Origin: Neoasaia chiangmaiensis
Lineage (GTDB): Bacteria > Pseudomonadota > Alphaproteobacteria > Acetobacterales > Acetobacteraceae
Reading direction: 5' to 3'
Length of the DNA: 64,000 nt
Assembly: GCF_002005465.1 (NCBI RefSeq)
Contig: NZ_CP014691.1
Location: forward strand, 868,001 to 932,000
This document shows, piece by piece, positions 36,303 through 46,456 of the stretch (position 1 is the first letter of the stretch; each line of letters opens with the position of its first letter). The position numbers and the translations under genes are program-made. The notes under the pieces are model-generated. The model was not told the DNA's origin. It was given only the letters and a program-made list of their open reading frames with translations, and did no database searches.

Positions 36303-37262
36303 TTGACGCCAATACAAGGAACCTGCGCTTTGCCTTCCGCCGCACCGCATCCCGCCACGCCGCATACCGATATCCGCGCGGACGGATGGGTCGCGCGCCT
36401 GCCCGGGCCGATCCAGCCCTACGTGTTGCTGGCGCGCCTCGACCGGCCGGTGGGCACATGGCTGTTGCTGCTGCCCGGCGTGTGGGGAATCGCGCTGGGT
36501 GGTGGCCATGACGTGTCCCGCGTCATAACGCTGATCGTCCTGTTCGCCATCGGATCGCTGGTCATGCGCGCCGCCGGATGCGTGGTCAACGACATGTGGG
36601 ATCGCGATATCGATGCCCAGGTCAGCCGCACCGCCGGGCGTCCGCTGGCCAGCGGCAGGCTGAGCCTGTTCAACGCCTTTGTGTTCCTCGGCGCCCTGCT
36701 TCTGGTCGGACTGGCGATACTCCTGTCGCTCCCCCCGCTCTGCTGGGCGCTTGCGCCGGTCGCGCTTCTGCTCGTCGCGCTTTATCCGCTCGCCAAGCGC
36801 GTGACATGGTGGCCGCAACTCGTCATGGGTTTCACCTTCGGTTTCGGCGCGCCGATGGGCTACGCAGCGGCGGCCGGACGTCTCGATCGGATCGGACTGC
36901 TGCTTTATGGCGGCACCATCCTCTGGCAACTCGGCTTCGACACCATTTACGGCTTTCAGGATATGGAAGACGACGCCCGCATCGGCGTGCGCTCCACGTC
37001 CCGGCTGATGGCGGCGCATGCGCGGACCTTCGTCGGCATCTGCTATGCGTTGGCGATCCTCCTGATCGGCGCTGCGGCGGCCCAGGCGGGCCTGAACGAG
37101 GCTTTCTGGGTGTTCGCCCTCATCGCCGCCGTAATGCTGGCGATGCAGGTGGCCACCCTGCGCCCGGATAATCCGGCCATCTGCCTGACGCTGTTCCGCC
37201 GCAACGTTCCGTTTGCGCTGGTGCTGGCTTTCGCTTTCCTGCTGGCCGCAGGCACGACATGA
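36303..37262 (+). CDS. ubiA: 4-hydroxybenzoate polyprenyltransferase
   Basis: Membrane prenyltransferase attaching the polyprenyl chain to 4-hydroxybenzoate in ubiquinone synthesis. It uses the product of the prenyl synthase at 12.6 kb. The first Asp motif is NDMWDRDID and the second is QDMEDDARIGVRS. About eight hydrophobic helices follow a 40-residue polar leader. No ATG lies upstream of the conserved core. Candidates are TTG at 36303 and TTG at 36330, the second preceded by AAGGA. It overlaps the next methyltransferase gene by 4 bp. Confidence 0.93.
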   Translation: MTPIQGTCALPSAAPHPATPHTDIRADGWVARLPGPIQPYVLLARLDRPVGTWLLLLPGVWGIALGGGHDVSRVITLIVLFAIGSLVMRAAGCVVNDMWDRDIDAQVSRTAGRPLASGRLSLFNAFVFLGALLLVGLAILLSLPPLCWALAPVALLLVALYPLAKRVTWWPQLVMGFTFGFGAPMGYAAAAGRLDRIGLLLYGGTILWQLGFDTIYGFQDMEDDARIGVRSTSRLMAAHARTFVGICYALAILLIGAAAAQAGLNEAFWVFALIAAVMLAMQVATLRPDNPAICLTLFRRNVPFALVLAFAFLLAAGTT

Positions 37263-37909
37263 TGACCGATCCCGCCGATTTCGTCACAGGATCGACCATC
37301 ATCGAGCGACCGCCCCTGACGCCGGAAATCCGCGTGCACCTCGCAACCGAGATCACCCCGATCTGGCAGGCGACGGAAGATCATCTTGCCCGGGTCGGCG
37401 TCGAGCCGCCCTTCTGGGCGTTCGCCTGGCCCGGCAGCCAGGTGCTTGCGCGCTACGTCCTCGATCACCCCGAAACGGTCCACGGACGCCGCGTGCTGGA
37501 TTTCGCCTGCGGCAACGGCCTGGCCGGCATTGCATGCGCTATCGCCGGTGCCGCACATGTCTGCGCCAATGATATCGACAGCCTCGCCCTCGTGGCGACC
37601 CGACTGAACGCCGCCCTGAACGATGTCGACATCGAGACGCGGCCGGGCGATATCGTCGGGCTTCAGCCGGATTACGATCTGCTGATCTGCGGCGATGTCT
37701 GCTACAACCAGCCAATGGCCGACCTGCTCCTGCCATGGCTGCGCCGATGCGCGGCAAGCTGCGACGTATGGATGGCCGATCCAGGCCGTCCTTATGCACC
37801 CAGAACCGGCGTGGCACCTCTCATGACGGTCGATGTGCCAACCACCCGCGAACTGGAAGACGGGACCAGCCGCACCACCACACTCTATCGGCTGATGCCC
37901 AACGCCTGA
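37259..37909 (+). CDS. Class I SAM methyltransferase, ETFB lysine methyltransferase-like
   Basis: A 216-residue seven-strand methyltransferase (MTF16/Nnt1 type). The segment PFWAFAWPGSQVLARY, then VLDFACGNGLAGIACA (SAM motif I) and CANDIDSLA, matches proteins that methylate lysines on electron transfer flavoprotein beta. The start overlaps the ubiA stop (ATGA), linking it to ubiquinone biosynthesis and electron transfer. The substrate is inferred, not shown. Confidence 0.8.
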   Translation: MMTDPADFVTGSTIIERPPLTPEIRVHLATEITPIWQATEDHLARVGVEPPFWAFAWPGSQVLARYVLDHPETVHGRRVLDFACGNGLAGIACAIAGAAHVCANDIDSLALVATRLNAALNDVDIETRPGDIVGLQPDYDLLICGDVCYNQPMADLLLPWLRRCAASCDVWMADPGRPYAPRTGVAPLMTVDVPTTRELEDGTSRTTTLYRLMPNA

Positions 37910-37979
37910 CGAATCCAAAATCCGGACGAAACGCAAAAGCAAGATGGTATCGCTGGCGAAACGGCGATAAGACGGAAGA

Positions 37980-37985
37980 TATAAT
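37980..37985 (+). promoter_or_regulatory. -10 element for the S10 peptidase gene
   Basis: TATAAT inside a short AT-rich tract. The predicted start near 37992 leaves a short leader of about 17 nt with GGAGA at 37996-38000. No good -35 is visible. Confidence 0.45.
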
Positions 37986-38008
37986 ATATCAATCCGGAGA
38001 TCTTTCTT

Positions 38009-39598
38009 TTGTTTCGAAACGCCCTCCTTGCCACCATCGCTGCTGCATCCTTTTCCACGCAGGCATTGGCAACTCCCGCACCCACGCCCCCTGCGGCAGC
38101 CGCCGACGGGGTGAGCAGCGGCTCCGTCACCATCAACGGCGCGTCCATTCCCTACCGCGCCGTCGCGGGCACGTTGCTCGTCCATGAAAACCGCTTCGAC
38201 GATTCACAGGACATTCTGGAAGCCCGCACGGGCAAGAAATTCGGCAGTGACAAGAACGGTGGCGACGAACAGCACGACGCCGTGGCCTCCATGTTCTACG
38301 TCGCTTATTTCAAGCAGGGCGTTCACGCCGCCAACCGCCCGATCACCTTCGTCTATAACGGCGGCCCCGGTTCGGCGACGGTCTGGCTGCATATGGGATC
38401 GTTCGGCCCTGTCCGTCTCAACACGCCGGGCGACCTGCATCTTCCCCCTGCACCCTATAAGCTCGTGAATAATGGCCAGTCCCTGCTGGACGTCACCGAT
38501 CTGGTCTTCATCGACGCCCCGGGAACAGGCTTCGGCCGGATCGGCGGTCACGATCATGACAAGGCATTCTTCGGCGTGGATGCGGACGGTCACGCCTTCA
38601 CCAATTTCGTCGCGCAGTTTCTGGCCAAGTATAATCGCTACAATTCGCCAAAATACCTGTTTGGCGAAAGCTACGGCACGATGCGCTCCGCGGTCGTCGT
38701 GAACGACCTGCAGGATCAGGAAAATATCGACTTCAACGGTATCATCCTCCTGTCGCAGATTTTCTCATACGACAACAGCGTGGATGGACCGCACGCCAAT
38801 CCCGGCGTAGACGAACCGTATGAACTCGCGCTGCCGACCTATGCGGCCACGGCCTATTATCACAAGCTCCTGCCCAACATGCCGTCCGATCTGCCGGGCT
38901 TCCTCAAGGAAGTCGAGCATTTCGCCCTGACGGATTATGCCGCTGCCCTCCATCAGGGTGCGGACCTGCCGGAGGAACAGCGCAAGGCGGTCGCCGCCAG
39001 GCTTCACGACTATACGGGCTTGCCCGTCGAATATATCCTGCGCGACGATCTGAGAATCACCGGCGGACAGTTCACGCAACAGTTGCAAGAGGCAACAGGC
39101 CTGACGACCGGTCGACTGGACACCCGCTTCTCCGGCCCCGCGCTTGATCCGATGAGCGAGGAAGCGGGGTACGACCCGCAATCCACCGCACTCAGTTCAG
39201 CCTATATCTCAGCGTTCAACGAATACGTGCGTAACGTCCTGCATTATGGCGAAGGACAGCATTATCTCGGCGGTATCAATGCGGACTGGAACTGGCGCCA
39301 TCGCCAGCCAGGACTTGGGATGTCCGATCTCGGGGCCAACGTCATGCCGGATCTGGCGAACGCCATGAAAACCAATCCGACCCTGCATGTCATGCTCAAC
39401 GCGGGATACTACGATCTGGCAACGCCCTTCTACGAAGGCATTTACGAAATGAAACATTTGCCGATCTCAAACGATCTGCAAAAAAATATCGAATACAAAC
39501 AATATCGTTCCGGCCACATGGTCTATGTCGATCCGGCCGCTCTCCAGTTGCTGCATGACAACGTCGCCGATTTCATCCGTCGCACCGACAACCAGTAA
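38009..39598 (+). CDS. Secreted serine carboxypeptidase, family S10
   Basis: Exported peptidase of 529 residues. The signal peptide ends near AQALA (residue ~21). The catalytic triad is visible: Ser in FGESYGT, Asp in NAGYYDLATPF and His in RSGHMVYVDP. The oxyanion region TFVYNGGPGSATVWLHMGSFGP is typical of bacterial S10 carboxypeptidases. It starts with TTG at 38009 after a well-placed GGAGA. It stands alone and probably degrades peptides in the periplasm. Confidence 0.92.
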   Translation: MFRNALLATIAAASFSTQALATPAPTPPAAAADGVSSGSVTINGASIPYRAVAGTLLVHENRFDDSQDILEARTGKKFGSDKNGGDEQHDAVASMFYVAYFKQGVHAANRPITFVYNGGPGSATVWLHMGSFGPVRLNTPGDLHLPPAPYKLVNNGQSLLDVTDLVFIDAPGTGFGRIGGHDHDKAFFGVDADGHAFTNFVAQFLAKYNRYNSPKYLFGESYGTMRSAVVVNDLQDQENIDFNGIILLSQIFSYDNSVDGPHANPGVDEPYELALPTYAATAYYHKLLPNMPSDLPGFLKEVEHFALTDYAAALHQGADLPEEQRKAVAARLHDYTGLPVEYILRDDLRITGGQFTQQLQEATGLTTGRLDTRFSGPALDPMSEEAGYDPQSTALSSAYISAFNEYVRNVLHYGEGQHYLGGINADWNWRHRQPGLGMSDLGANVMPDLANAMKTNPTLHVMLNAGYYDLATPFYEGIYEMKHLPISNDLQKNIEYKQYRSGHMVYVDPAALQLLHDNVADFIRRTDNQ

Positions 39599-39652
39599 GC
39601 CCCGAAATTCGTTGGCGATCTCGCATCGTCAACGTTCCCGAAAGGACCTATC

Positions 39653-39907
39653 GTGCATCTTATCTGGACCCTCATCGTCGGCTTCTTCATTGGCCTGATC
39701 GCAAAACTGCTGATGCCGGGCCGCGATCCTGGCGGCTTCATCATCACCATTGTTCTCGGTATCGCCGGGTCGGTCCTGGCCGGATGGGCCGGACAGCACC
39801 TGCATTTCTATCGCCCCGGTCAGCCTGCGGGATTTCTGGCGTCCATCGTCGGCGCAATCGTCCTTCTGGCGATCTACAGGATGTTTGCCAGAAACGACAC
39901 GGTCTGA
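39653..39907 (+). CDS. GlsB/YeaQ/YmgE family membrane protein
   Basis: An 84-residue protein with three hydrophobic segments of the transglycosylase-associated family. Typical features are the MPGRDPGGFIITIVLGIAGSVLAGW pattern and a last helix ending in YRMFARND. The start is GTG at 39653 after AAAGGA. Such proteins respond to stress in other bacteria; the true role is unknown. It is followed by the bidirectional terminator. Confidence 0.85.
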   Translation: MHLIWTLIVGFFIGLIAKLLMPGRDPGGFIITIVLGIAGSVLAGWAGQHLHFYRPGQPAGFLASIVGAIVLLAIYRMFARNDTV

Positions 39908-39930
39908 CTCTTTTCAGACAGAACGGGACA

Positions 39931-39964
39931 AAAAAAGCCGGCCCCTCGCGGAGCCGGCTTTTTT
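39931..39964. terminator. Bidirectional intrinsic terminator
   Basis: AAAAAAGCCGGC-CCCTCGCGGA-GCCGGCTTTTTT. The A-run before and U-run after the stem serve the plus-strand GlsB gene and the minus-strand fusA equally well. Confidence 0.9.
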
Positions 39965-39983
39965 CTTGCCCGGATAAGAGAGA

Positions 39984-42092
39984 TCAGGCCGACTTGGCCA
40001 TGATCTCCTCCGCCACGTTGCGCGGCACCGGATCGTAGTGATGGAACTGCATCGTGAAAGAGGCGCGGCCCTTCGTGGCCGAACGCAGATGCGAGATGTA
40101 GCCGAACATTTCCTTCAGCGGCACCTGCGAGCGGATCATCACGGTCGAACCAGCGGTTTCCTGGCTCTGGATGATGCCGCGACGACGGTTGAGATCGCCC
40201 ACCACATCACCGACGTGATCGTTTGGCGTGGTGATTTCCACATCCATGATCGGCTCGAGGATGACCGGACCGGCCTTCTTCATGCCTTCACGGAAGCAGG
40301 CCTTGGCGGCGATTTCGAACGCCAGCGCCGAGGAGTCGACATCATGGTACTTGCCGTCGAGCAGCGTGAACTTGAAGTCCACCGTCGGGAAGCCTGCGAG
40401 CACGCCCGTCGAAGCCTGGTTGCGGATACCCTTTTCGACCGCCGGAATGTATTCCTTCGGCACGGTGCCACCGACAACCTTGTTCTCGAACTGGATGTTC
40501 TCGTTCCGCTCGACCGGCTCGAACATGATCTTCACTTCAGCGAACTGACCCGAACCACCCGACTGCTTCTTGTGGGTATAGGTTTCAGTATGCGACTGCG
40601 AGATCGTCTCACGATAGGCCACCTGCGGCGCACCGACATTCGCTTCCACGCCGTATTCGCGGCGCAGACGATCGACGATGATGTCCAGATGCAGCTCACC
40701 CATGCCGGACAGGATGGTCTGACCCGTTTCCTGATCGGTCTTCAGCTGCAGTGACGGATCTTCCGCCGCCAGCTTCTGCAGGGCCAGCGTCATCTTCTCG
40801 ACGCCGTCCTTGGTCTTCGGCTCGACGGAGATATCGATGACCGGGACCGGGAACTGCATACGCTCCAGCACCACCGGATCAGCGGCATCGGCCAGCGTGT
40901 CACCCGTGACGGTATCCTTCAGGCCGACGAACGCCGCGATGTCACCGGCGCCGACGGATTTCACTTCCTGGCGCTTGTCGGCATGCATCTGGAACATGCG
41001 GCCCACGCGTTCCTTGTGGCCCTTCGTCGTGTTCAGAACCGTATCGCCCGAGTTCAGAACGCCACGATAGACGCGCACGAAGGTCAGCGTACCGTACTTG
41101 TCGGAGATGATCTTGAACGCGAGACCGGCGAACTTGCCGTCCGGATCAACCGGCACGATCGGAAGGAAGTTTTCATCAACTTCCTCGTCTTCCGGCGGCG
41201 CGATGCGGATGCCTTCGACCTCGTCCGGAGCCGGCAGATAGTCGATGACCGCATCGAGCAGCGGCTGGACGCCCTTGTTCTTGAAAGCCGTGCCGCACAT
41301 GACGGGACGGAACTCGCCGGAAATCGCACCCTTCTTGATGCACTTCTTCAGGGTCGCAACGTCGACGTCACCCTTCTCGAAGTATTCCTCCATCGCCGCA
41401 TCGTCCATCGCCAGAGCGGTGTCGAGCAGGTTCTGGCGCGCTTCGGCAGCCTTTTCCTTCAGGTCGGCAGGAATCTCTTCGTAGTGGAACTTCGCGCCGA
41501 GTTCGCCGCCTTCCCATACGATCGCACGCATCTCCACCAGATCGACCACACCGACGAAATTTTCTTCGGTGCCGATCGGGAGTTGCAGCGGGATCGCCAC
41601 GATGTCCAGCTTCTCCTTCAGCGTGCTGAACGCATAGTAGAAGTCGGCGCCCGTGCGATCGAGCTTGTTGATGAAGATGATGCGCGGAACGTTGTAACGA
41701 TCCGCCAGACGCCAGTTCGTCTCGGACTGCGGCTGAACGCCGGCCACGCCTTCGATCACGAAGATCGCGCCATCGAGCACGCGCAGCGAGCGGTTCACTT
41801 CGATGTTGAAGTCGATGTGGCCCGGCGTGTCGATGATGTTGATGCGATGGTTTTCCCATTCGCACGTCACGGCCGCCGAGGTGATCGTGATGCCACGCTC
41901 ACGCTCCTGCGCCATGTAATCGGTCGTAGTGTTGCCATCGTGCACTTCGCCGATACGATGCGACATGCCCGTATAATACAGGATGCGCTCGGTCGTCGTG
42001 GTCTTGCCGGCATCGATATGGGCGGTGATGCCGATATTACGGATCTTCGAAAGAGCCGATTTGGCGGCTTCGACGGTGCTGCTCTCGGACAC
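39984..42092 (-). CDS. fusA: Translation elongation factor G
   Basis: Ribosomal translocase GTPase of 702 residues. The G domain has [12 protein letters not shown] (G1), DTPGHIDF (G3) and [10 protein letters not shown] (G4), with EF-G domains II-V after it, ending with [12 protein letters not shown] and a short tail. The start is GTG at 42092, with a perfect GGAGG 7 nt upstream on the minus strand. A longer frame upstream is not conserved. It is separated from the usual rpsL-rpsG-fusA-tufA operon and follows rpmB, with its own terminator between. Confidence 0.97.
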   Translation of the reverse strand: MSESSTVEAAKSALSKIRNIGITAHIDAGKTTTTERILYYTGMSHRIGEVHDGNTTTDYMAQERERGITITSAAVTCEWENHRINIIDTPGHIDFNIEVNRSLRVLDGAIFVIEGVAGVQPQSETNWRLADRYNVPRIIFINKLDRTGADFYYAFSTLKEKLDIVAIPLQLPIGTEENFVGVVDLVEMRAIVWEGGELGAKFHYEEIPADLKEKAAEARQNLLDTALAMDDAAMEEYFEKGDVDVATLKKCIKKGAISGEFRPVMCGTAFKNKGVQPLLDAVIDYLPAPDEVEGIRIAPPEDEEVDENFLPIVPVDPDGKFAGLAFKIISDKYGTLTFVRVYRGVLNSGDTVLNTTKGHKERVGRMFQMHADKRQEVKSVGAGDIAAFVGLKDTVTGDTLADAADPVVLERMQFPVPVIDISVEPKTKDGVEKMTLALQKLAAEDPSLQLKTDQETGQTILSGMGELHLDIIVDRLRREYGVEANVGAPQVAYRETISQSHTETYTHKKQSGGSGQFAEVKIMFEPVERNENIQFENKVVGGTVPKEYIPAVEKGIRNQASTGVLAGFPTVDFKFTLLDGKYHDVDSSALAFEIAAKACFREGMKKAGPVILEPIMDVEITTPNDHVGDVVGDLNRRRGIIQSQETAGSTVMIRSQVPLKEMFGYISHLRSATKGRASFTMQFHHYDPVPRNVAEEIMAKSA

Positions 42093-42280
42093 GGAATAAC
42101 CTCCAGAATACGATGAAGGCGCCTCAGAACGAACTGAAACACCTTTGCCGTGGCCGTCGCAGCGACTTCGAAACATCGTTCGGAAGCAGCGCTGAGCGAC
42201 CAAATGGGCCAGATGCAATGGGGCGGTCAGCTACGCTGCCAGCGCCACGCTTTCAAAGCCAATCTTTTATGAACGCCTCG

Positions 42281-42314
42281 AAAAAAGCGGGCCATGCTTC
42301 ATGGCATCGCCCGC
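42281..42314 (-). terminator. Intrinsic terminator after rpmB
   Basis: On the minus strand GCGGGC...GCCATG-AAG-CATGGC...GCCCGC folds into a long stem with a small internal loop, followed by TTTTTT. It lies 14 bp after the rpmB stop and separates rpmB from fusA. Confidence 0.85.
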
Positions 42315-42327
42315 CTTGAGGGCATAA

Positions 42328-42633
42328 TCAGGCCGTCTGCGCGGCGGCCTTGCTTTCCTGAGCGCGCAGGATGCGGCGCTTGATAACCTTCGCTTCCGTC
42401 GGGAGCTTGCGGTCCGGCGTCCCCAGCAGGAACGCATCCAGACCACCGTTGTGCTCGACGGTGCGAATACCATGGGTCGTCAGACGAACGCGAACGCCCG
42501 TTCCCAGGATATCGGACAGGAGCGTGGTTTCCTGCAGGTTCGGCAGGAAGCGACGACGAGATTTGTTATTGGCGTGGCTGACGTTATTGCCGGTCAGCAC
42601 GCCTTTGCCCGTAACTTGGCAGCGGCGAGACAT
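42328..42633 (-). CDS. rpmB: Ribosomal protein bL28
   Basis: Large-subunit protein of 101 residues. It has the N-terminal RRCQVTGKG, the [10 protein letters not shown] segment, and [21 protein letters not shown]. The C-terminal extension with IKRRILRAQ is normal for alphaproteobacteria. Two cysteines of zinc-binding L28 variants are not both present, so it is a zinc-free form. Confidence 0.96.
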   Translation of the reverse strand: MSRRCQVTGKGVLTGNNVSHANNKSRRRFLPNLQETTLLSDILGTGVRVRLTTHGIRTVEHNGGLDAFLLGTPDRKLPTEAKVIKRRILRAQESKAAAQTA

Positions 42634-42755
42634 CGAATCAATCCTCGGAACTGGTTTATCCGCCGAGAACAGTGCCCGGCATACGACTATCCGTTAAGGC
42701 GCGGCTTATGACCGACCGACCCGCGCACGTCAAGCCGAAACGGCGGCCTCCCGGC

Positions 42756-43082
42756 TCAATCTTGAGAATCGGCCCCATCAGGCAGCGTCAGTTCGCCAGC
42801 ATGGACACTGTCGATGGCCGTCTGCAACATCCTGACCATCGTCGGCGCGTCCGTCGTTCGCGCCAGGATGCCCAGACTACCACCCAGAAGCGCCGAAGCG
42901 ATCATCTCCGGCGGCATGTCCTTCTCGATCAGGTAGCCGATCGCCTTGTCGATCACCGCACCACACTGCCGCAACTCCGCAGGAATCTGGATGTCCTGCG
43001 GATCGAAGGAAGCGGCAACATCCTCACGAACGGCTTTTTCGAGCGCTTCATCGGGGTGAAACACATCGGCGGATTCATTCAT
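42756..43082 (-). CDS. Small protein of unknown function downstream of the Atm1-type exporter
   Basis: 108 residues, acidic, soluble, one Cys, no signal. Predicted helices include a segment near residues 57-75 (PPEMIASALLGGSLGILAR) that could be weakly membrane-associated or a packing helix. The ATG at 43082 lies 13 bp after the exporter stop, so the two are probably cotranscribed. I do not recognise a family. A role linked to the exporter or its substrate is only inferred from position. Confidence 0.6.
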   Translation of the reverse strand: MNESADVFHPDEALEKAVREDVAASFDPQDIQIPAELRQCGAVIDKAIGYLIEKDMPPEMIASALLGGSLGILARTTDAPTMVRMLQTAIDSVHAGELTLPDGADSQD

Positions 43083-43095
43083 GACGGCCCGGTCC

Positions 43096-44970
43096 TCACA
43101 ATGGCAAGAGTGTCCCCGTAGTTGGGGCGGGCTGCCGGAGATGTCCACCCCCTTCCACGGTCGATTGTTCGCGATCGATCGCCTGCGCGGCCCACATCCC
43201 GGCATAAACGCCGCCTTGCGCGAGAAGACCGGAATGCGTCCCCCGCTCCACGATGCGACCGCTTTCCAGAACGAGGATCTCGTCGCAGTCGATCACCGTG
43301 GACAAGCGATGCGCAATGGCGATCGTCGTCTGCTCGCGGGACAGGATGTTCAGCGAGTCCTGAACACGCTGCTCCGTGCGGGTGTCGAGCGCGCTCGTCG
43401 CTTCGTCGAGCAGCAACAGGCGCGGTCGTTTGAGGAAAATCCGCGCAATGGCGATCCGCTGCTTCTCACCACCCGATAGTTTCAATCCCCGCTCGCCTAC
43501 CTCGGTCGCATAGCCGTCCGGAAGCGAAACGATGAAATCGTGGAGTTCGGCCGCGCGCGCCGCCTGCTCGATTTCTTCGGCATCCGCGCCAATCCGACCG
43601 TAACCGATGTTGTAGGCGATCGTATCGTTGAACAGCAGCGTCTCCTGCGGCACCACGCCGACGACAGTCCGGATATCCTGCGGATCGAGATCGCGAAGCG
43701 AAAAGCCATCCAGCAGAACGGCACCCGCATCGGGGTCATACGCGCGGAACAGCAGCTTGCCGATGGTGGATTTTCCCGAGCCTGTTGGCCCGACGATCCC
43801 GATCCGTCGCCCTGGTTCCACATTGAAGCTGACGTCCTTCAGGATCTGACGATCAGCGGTATAACCGAAGACGACGCCGTCGAACGCAACAGCCGCCGGT
43901 CCAGCTATGGCAAGGCTGGACTGAAGCTTCCGCGGTATCGGCGGCGCCTGAATTTCGGATCGCCGGTCCAGCAGCTCGGAAACGTTCTCCAGATCGACCC
44001 GCGCGTTGCGCCAACCCGCGTAGACGAAGTTCAGCGAGATAACCGCCTGATAGAGATTGCGCAGATAGGTGCCGATCAGCACGAACTGCGGCACGCCAAG
44101 GCGATGCGCCACGATATCGCGCGCCGCCAGATAAAGAATGGCGGACGTGACCAATGCGATCATCACGTTCTGCGCGACCGACGACGCCGCGACGACGCGC
44201 GTCGCGCGCAGGCTCGCCCGCTCGAAGGCACGCCGCGCCTCCGCATACTGCCGGTATTCATGCTTTTCGTTGCCGAAATGCTGAACAGCCTCGAAATTGA
44301 GCAGACTGTCGAGCAGGCGGTGCTGCGCCATGCCGCTCGCCTCGTTTCGCGCCCGCCGCGCCGCGACGCGGAGCCGCACGAACCATTGCGCCAGCCCGAC
44401 ATAGCTCAGGAGTCCGATCAACAGCAGCACGGCATAGATTCCGCCGAACAGATGTCCGACGACGGCCAGCGTCATGACCGTATCCACGATGGCAGGACCG
44501 ACGTTGAAAAGGGACAGACGCATGAGCGTATCGACGGCATCCGTGCCGCGCTCAAGTGCGCGTGTCAGCGCCCCGGTCTGGCGTTCCAGATGGAACCGCA
44601 GGGACATGGCATGCAGATGGCGGAGCCCCTCCTGCGCCATCAGCCGTTGCAGACGCTGGCTCAACGGCTGATAGACGACCTCCTGCAAGCTCGAGAAGAT
44701 GCTGCGCAGGAGCATCGCGAAGCCGAAGCAGACGATCAGACCGATCGGCAGAACGACAAGCTGCGTCGGCACGCTCAGCCGCGCCACCATCCGGCTGAAG
44801 ATGTAGGGCGCACCCAGTTGCATCAGACTTTCGCCCAGAAGCAATCCGATCGTCAGGCCGATCCGGCCATAGAACGCGACGTAACCCAGATCCCGTGCCG
44901 GTTGCAGTCGCCTCCAGATCGTCCCCAGCCCCAGACCGGGCATCGGCTGTCTCTTCTCTTTTCGTTGCAT
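43096..44970 (-). CDS. Atm1-type ABC exporter (heavy-metal / glutathione-conjugate type)
   Basis: A 624-residue half-transporter with an N-terminal six-helix ABC domain and a C-terminal ATPase: Walker A GPTGSGKST, signature LSGGEKQRIAIARIF, Walker B LLLDEATSALD, H-loop AHRLST. The membrane segment has NFEAVQHFGNEKHE, the glutathione-site region of Atm1/HMT1 proteins. Bacterial Atm1 exports glutathione-bound metals or Fe-S related thiols, fitting gshA and mbfA in this window. The start is ATG at 44970 or 44943. Confidence 0.92.
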   Translation of the reverse strand: MQRKEKRQPMPGLGLGTIWRRLQPARDLGYVAFYGRIGLTIGLLLGESLMQLGAPYIFSRMVARLSVPTQLVVLPIGLIVCFGFAMLLRSIFSSLQEVVYQPLSQRLQRLMAQEGLRHLHAMSLRFHLERQTGALTRALERGTDAVDTLMRLSLFNVGPAIVDTVMTLAVVGHLFGGIYAVLLLIGLLSYVGLAQWFVRLRVAARRARNEASGMAQHRLLDSLLNFEAVQHFGNEKHEYRQYAEARRAFERASLRATRVVAASSVAQNVMIALVTSAILYLAARDIVAHRLGVPQFVLIGTYLRNLYQAVISLNFVYAGWRNARVDLENVSELLDRRSEIQAPPIPRKLQSSLAIAGPAAVAFDGVVFGYTADRQILKDVSFNVEPGRRIGIVGPTGSGKSTIGKLLFRAYDPDAGAVLLDGFSLRDLDPQDIRTVVGVVPQETLLFNDTIAYNIGYGRIGADAEEIEQAARAAELHDFIVSLPDGYATEVGERGLKLSGGEKQRIAIARIFLKRPRLLLLDEATSALDTRTEQRVQDSLNILSREQTTIAIAHRLSTVIDCDEILVLESGRIVERGTHSGLLAQGGVYAGMWAAQAIDREQSTVEGGGHLRQPAPTTGTLLPL

Positions 44971-45074
44971 GCCTTATCCTGGAAGCAGCCCCGACGCTTT
45001 GCAATCAATGGGATGCGATGCCACATAACCGCAACGTCCACCGCCTCCTCCATCACGACGCCAGGATATCATCG

Positions 45075-45905
45075 ATGTTCCCCTGCTCGGACCCGACACC
45101 CTTTCTGGCGCATGTTCGCCGTTGTCATAACGTGGTGCTGCCGGGCGACTATCACCCGTTATACTGTGCCGATCAGGCAATCGGCTGGGTCGCACCGCGC
45201 TACCATGGCGCACTTGTGGAACTTGGTGTCCACAGCACGGCGGATGGGCTGCTGCTTCCGGACGGCCACGACCTGTTGCCGTTAGGCGAACGGATGGCCG
45301 AGGCGGGACTCTATCGTCCCCATGACGAACTTTTCGACGTCTTCACATCCGACGGTCGCGCATTGGGGACAATCGATCGTGGCGCGTTGCCACTTCTTGG
45401 CCTCGCCGCGCGCGGTGTCCATATGAACGGCCTCGTGCGTCGGCCTGACGGTCTCCATTTATGGATGGGACACCGCGCACCGAACAAACGGCTCGATCCC
45501 GGCAAGCTCGACCATCTCGTGGCCGGCGGTGTGTGCGCCGGGATCACACCACGCGAAGCCCTGGCCAAGGAAGCGGCAGAAGAGGCCAATATTTCCGGCA
45601 CACTGATCGCCCGAGCCGAGCATGCCGGCGATCTTCATTACGCCATGATCCGGCCTGAAGGACTTCGGCGCGATGTTCTCCATTGCTTCGACCTTCATCT
45701 TCCAGAGGACTTTGCCCCCAGGCCGATGGATGGCGAAGTCTCCGCTTTCGAACTCGTTCCCATCGAGACGGCGTTCCGGCGTGTCCGCGATACGCAGGAC
45801 GTGAAGTTCAACGTCAATCTCGTCCTGATCGACCTGTTCATCCGGCTTGGCCTGTTCACGCCGGAAGCCGCCGCCACCCTCCGCGATGCGCTCAGCACCG
45901 CATGA
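45075..45905 (+). CDS. Nudix hydrolase, DUF4743-containing
   Basis: 276 residues. The N-terminal DUF4743 region includes AHVRRCHN. The Nudix box reads AGGVCAGITPREALAKEAAEEANI, with the EAAEEAN metal-binding block. This type resembles plant TPK3/Nudix24-like enzymes that act on oxidised thiamine or related diphosphates. The ATG at 45075 has AGGA 8 nt upstream. An earlier ATG at 45018 is possible. The stop overlaps the DUF3574 gene by 4 bp. Confidence 0.88.
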   Translation: MFPCSDPTPFLAHVRRCHNVVLPGDYHPLYCADQAIGWVAPRYHGALVELGVHSTADGLLLPDGHDLLPLGERMAEAGLYRPHDELFDVFTSDGRALGTIDRGALPLLGLAARGVHMNGLVRRPDGLHLWMGHRAPNKRLDPGKLDHLVAGGVCAGITPREALAKEAAEEANISGTLIARAEHAGDLHYAMIRPEGLRRDVLHCFDLHLPEDFAPRPMDGEVSAFELVPIETAFRRVRDTQDVKFNVNLVLIDLFIRLGLFTPEAAATLRDALSTA

Positions 45906-46315
45906 AGGTGCCGACCCTGCTTCTTGTCGCATGCCTTGCCGCCTGCGCCCCGACGTCACCACGCCCGTCCTGTGCGGCATTCCATGCCAGTGCCGCCTGG
46001 CAGATCGACCTGTTCTTCGGCCTGTCCAGACCTGACGGCACCGTGATCGACAAGGCCGCCTGGATGTCCTTCGTCCGGAACGTGATCGCACCTGCCTTCC
46101 CGGACGGTTTCACCATCACGGACACACAGGGGCAATGGCAGGATCGCCATACCCACCGAATCATTCTTGAACCGTCGGAGGTCGTGCGGATCGTCACCGC
46201 GCCAAGCCCACAGGTCATGCAGCACGTCGATACAATACGCGCACGCTACAGGCACGATTTTCAGCAACAGGCCGTCGGTCTTGTCACCACGCCGGCCTGC
46301 GCCACGTTCGACTGA
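45902..46315 (+). CDS. DUF3574 lipoprotein
   Basis: 137 residues. A lipobox (ACLAAC) near residue 15 follows a short signal sequence. The mature part follows the DUF3574 pattern: IDLFFGLSRPDG, FVRNVIAPAFPDGFTITDTQGQW, EPSEVVRIV. No function is assigned to the family. It is translationally coupled to the Nudix gene (ATGA). Confidence 0.85.
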   Translation: MKVPTLLLVACLAACAPTSPRPSCAAFHASAAWQIDLFFGLSRPDGTVIDKAAWMSFVRNVIAPAFPDGFTITDTQGQWQDRHTHRIILEPSEVVRIVTAPSPQVMQHVDTIRARYRHDFQQQAVGLVTTPACATFD

Positions 46316-46456
46316 AACCTTCGTACGACCGGCCGACGAAGACGGCGCCTATAAATCATACATGGTCGGACGCCGCGTCTGTGCGCTAGGTTGGACTCCA
46401 CCTGTGGCGCAACGCCGCATGTCGGGACTAATGCCCGATCTTTTACGAGGAATTCG

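Noticed and set aside
39984-42200. Long plus-strand frame opposite fusA (40983-42116)
   Set aside because: A shadow of the highly conserved fusA gene; no start signal or family.
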